Source of the DNA: XYD2-FULL-39-9 sp964363685 | GTDB lineage: Bacteria; Patescibacteriota; Patescibacteriia; Magasanikbacterales; GWA2-37-8 | NCBI GenBank assembly: GCA_964363685.1 | Contig: CAYIJG010000060.1 | Coordinates: forward strand, 1-5,513 | Reading direction: 5' to 3' | DNA length: 5,513 bases | In this document: positions 5,419 through 5,513 of the stretch, one piece after another | Layout of the letters: each line of letters begins with the position of its first letter | Numbering within the stretch: position 1 is the stretch's first letter | Translations under genes and position numbers: made by a program | The notes under the pieces: generated by a model | Told to the model about the DNA's origin: nothing | Seen by the model: the letters and a program-made list of their open reading frames with translations, nothing else | Databases searched by the model: none

Positions 5419-5513
5419 ACGGTCGCGTAGCCCCGCCGTCGCTAAAGCTATGGCGGGCAAAGCAAGCAGTAAGGCAGGTCAAAGTTAATTACGGTCGCGT
5501 AGCCAAGCAGTAA
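5419..5513. repeat. Direct repeat of ACGGTCGCGTAGCC with AAGCAGTAA tails
   Basis: ACGGTCGCGTAGCC occurs at 5419-5432 and again at 5491-5504, 72 bases apart. AAGCAGTAA follows the second copy directly (5505-5513) and also occurs at 5464-5472. The second copy therefore lacks the hairpin segment that the first copy has between the two motifs, as if that segment were inserted or deleted. No coding region is seen here. The repeat runs to the window edge, so its full extent is unknown. Confidence 0.65.
5432..5457. repeat. GC-rich hairpin between the direct repeats
   Basis: CCCGCCGT (5432-5439) pairs with ATGGCGGG (5450-5457) through eight pairs, one of them G-T, and a further GC/GC pair can form inside the ten-base loop. 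No T-run follows on the plus strand, so it is a poor intrinsic terminator. It is much more G+C-rich than the flanking intergenic DNA and probably belongs to the surrounding repeat. Confidence 0.6.

Noticed and set aside
5339..5457. The hairpins after the peptidase gene as a CRISPR array or as its intrinsic terminator.
   Set aside because: There is no regular repeat-spacer series of three or more units, and none of the hairpins is followed by a T-run on the plus strand.

Overview
The window reads as chromosomal DNA of a Candidate Phyla Radiation bacterium (Patescibacteria, probably a Parcubacteria-like lineage). This is an inference. It rests on the AT-rich housekeeping genes (one sampled 60-base line inside the peptidase gene has 20 G+C), on short or absent Shine-Dalgarno sequences, on a gene set of trigger factor, a K+-independent membrane pyrophosphatase and a LysM/M23 envelope peptidase, and on short single-gene transcription units. 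No rRNA or marker gene is present to fix the taxonomy.

Layout. Three genes lie on the minus strand and read leftwards. hppA (1901-3886) encodes a complete proton-pumping pyrophosphatase. A 301-codon gene of uncertain function (761-1666) is clearly richer in G+C than its neighbours. A trigger-factor gene (19-552) ends after 177 codons, at the very start of the PPIase domain. Each has its own recognisable sigma70-type promoter with exactly 17 bases between the -35 and -10 elements. hppA and the GC-rich gene are each followed by an intrinsic terminator, so the three are probably not one operon. Diverging from hppA, on the plus strand, is a complete 439-residue membrane-anchored peptidase with two LysM domains and an M23 (LytM-type) domain (3993-5312). 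The two genes share a 106-base intergenic region with overlapping promoters and a strong hairpin in the hppA leader. The last 200 bases (5313-5513) hold no gene. They carry two inverted copies of a 28-base hairpin unit with compensatory changes, and then a direct repeat around a GC-rich hairpin.

How the genes relate. Trigger factor acts on nascent chains at the ribosome, HppA couples pyrophosphate hydrolysis to proton export, and the M23 protein acts on cell-wall peptidoglycan outside the membrane. They share no pathway and look like neighbouring housekeeping units. The part that stands out is the 669-1811 block. It contains a GC-rich gene with a perfect-dyad 5' hairpin, a structured leader of about 110 nt, the only good Shine-Dalgarno sequence in the window, and a long imperfect inverted repeat followed by a terminator behind it. 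It looks like a self-contained and possibly acquired expression unit. Its product has a weak resemblance to GT-A-fold glycosyltransferases, and I do not assign it a function.

No CRISPR array, tRNA, rRNA or recognisable transposase was seen, and no stretch longer than 300 bases lacks a gene.
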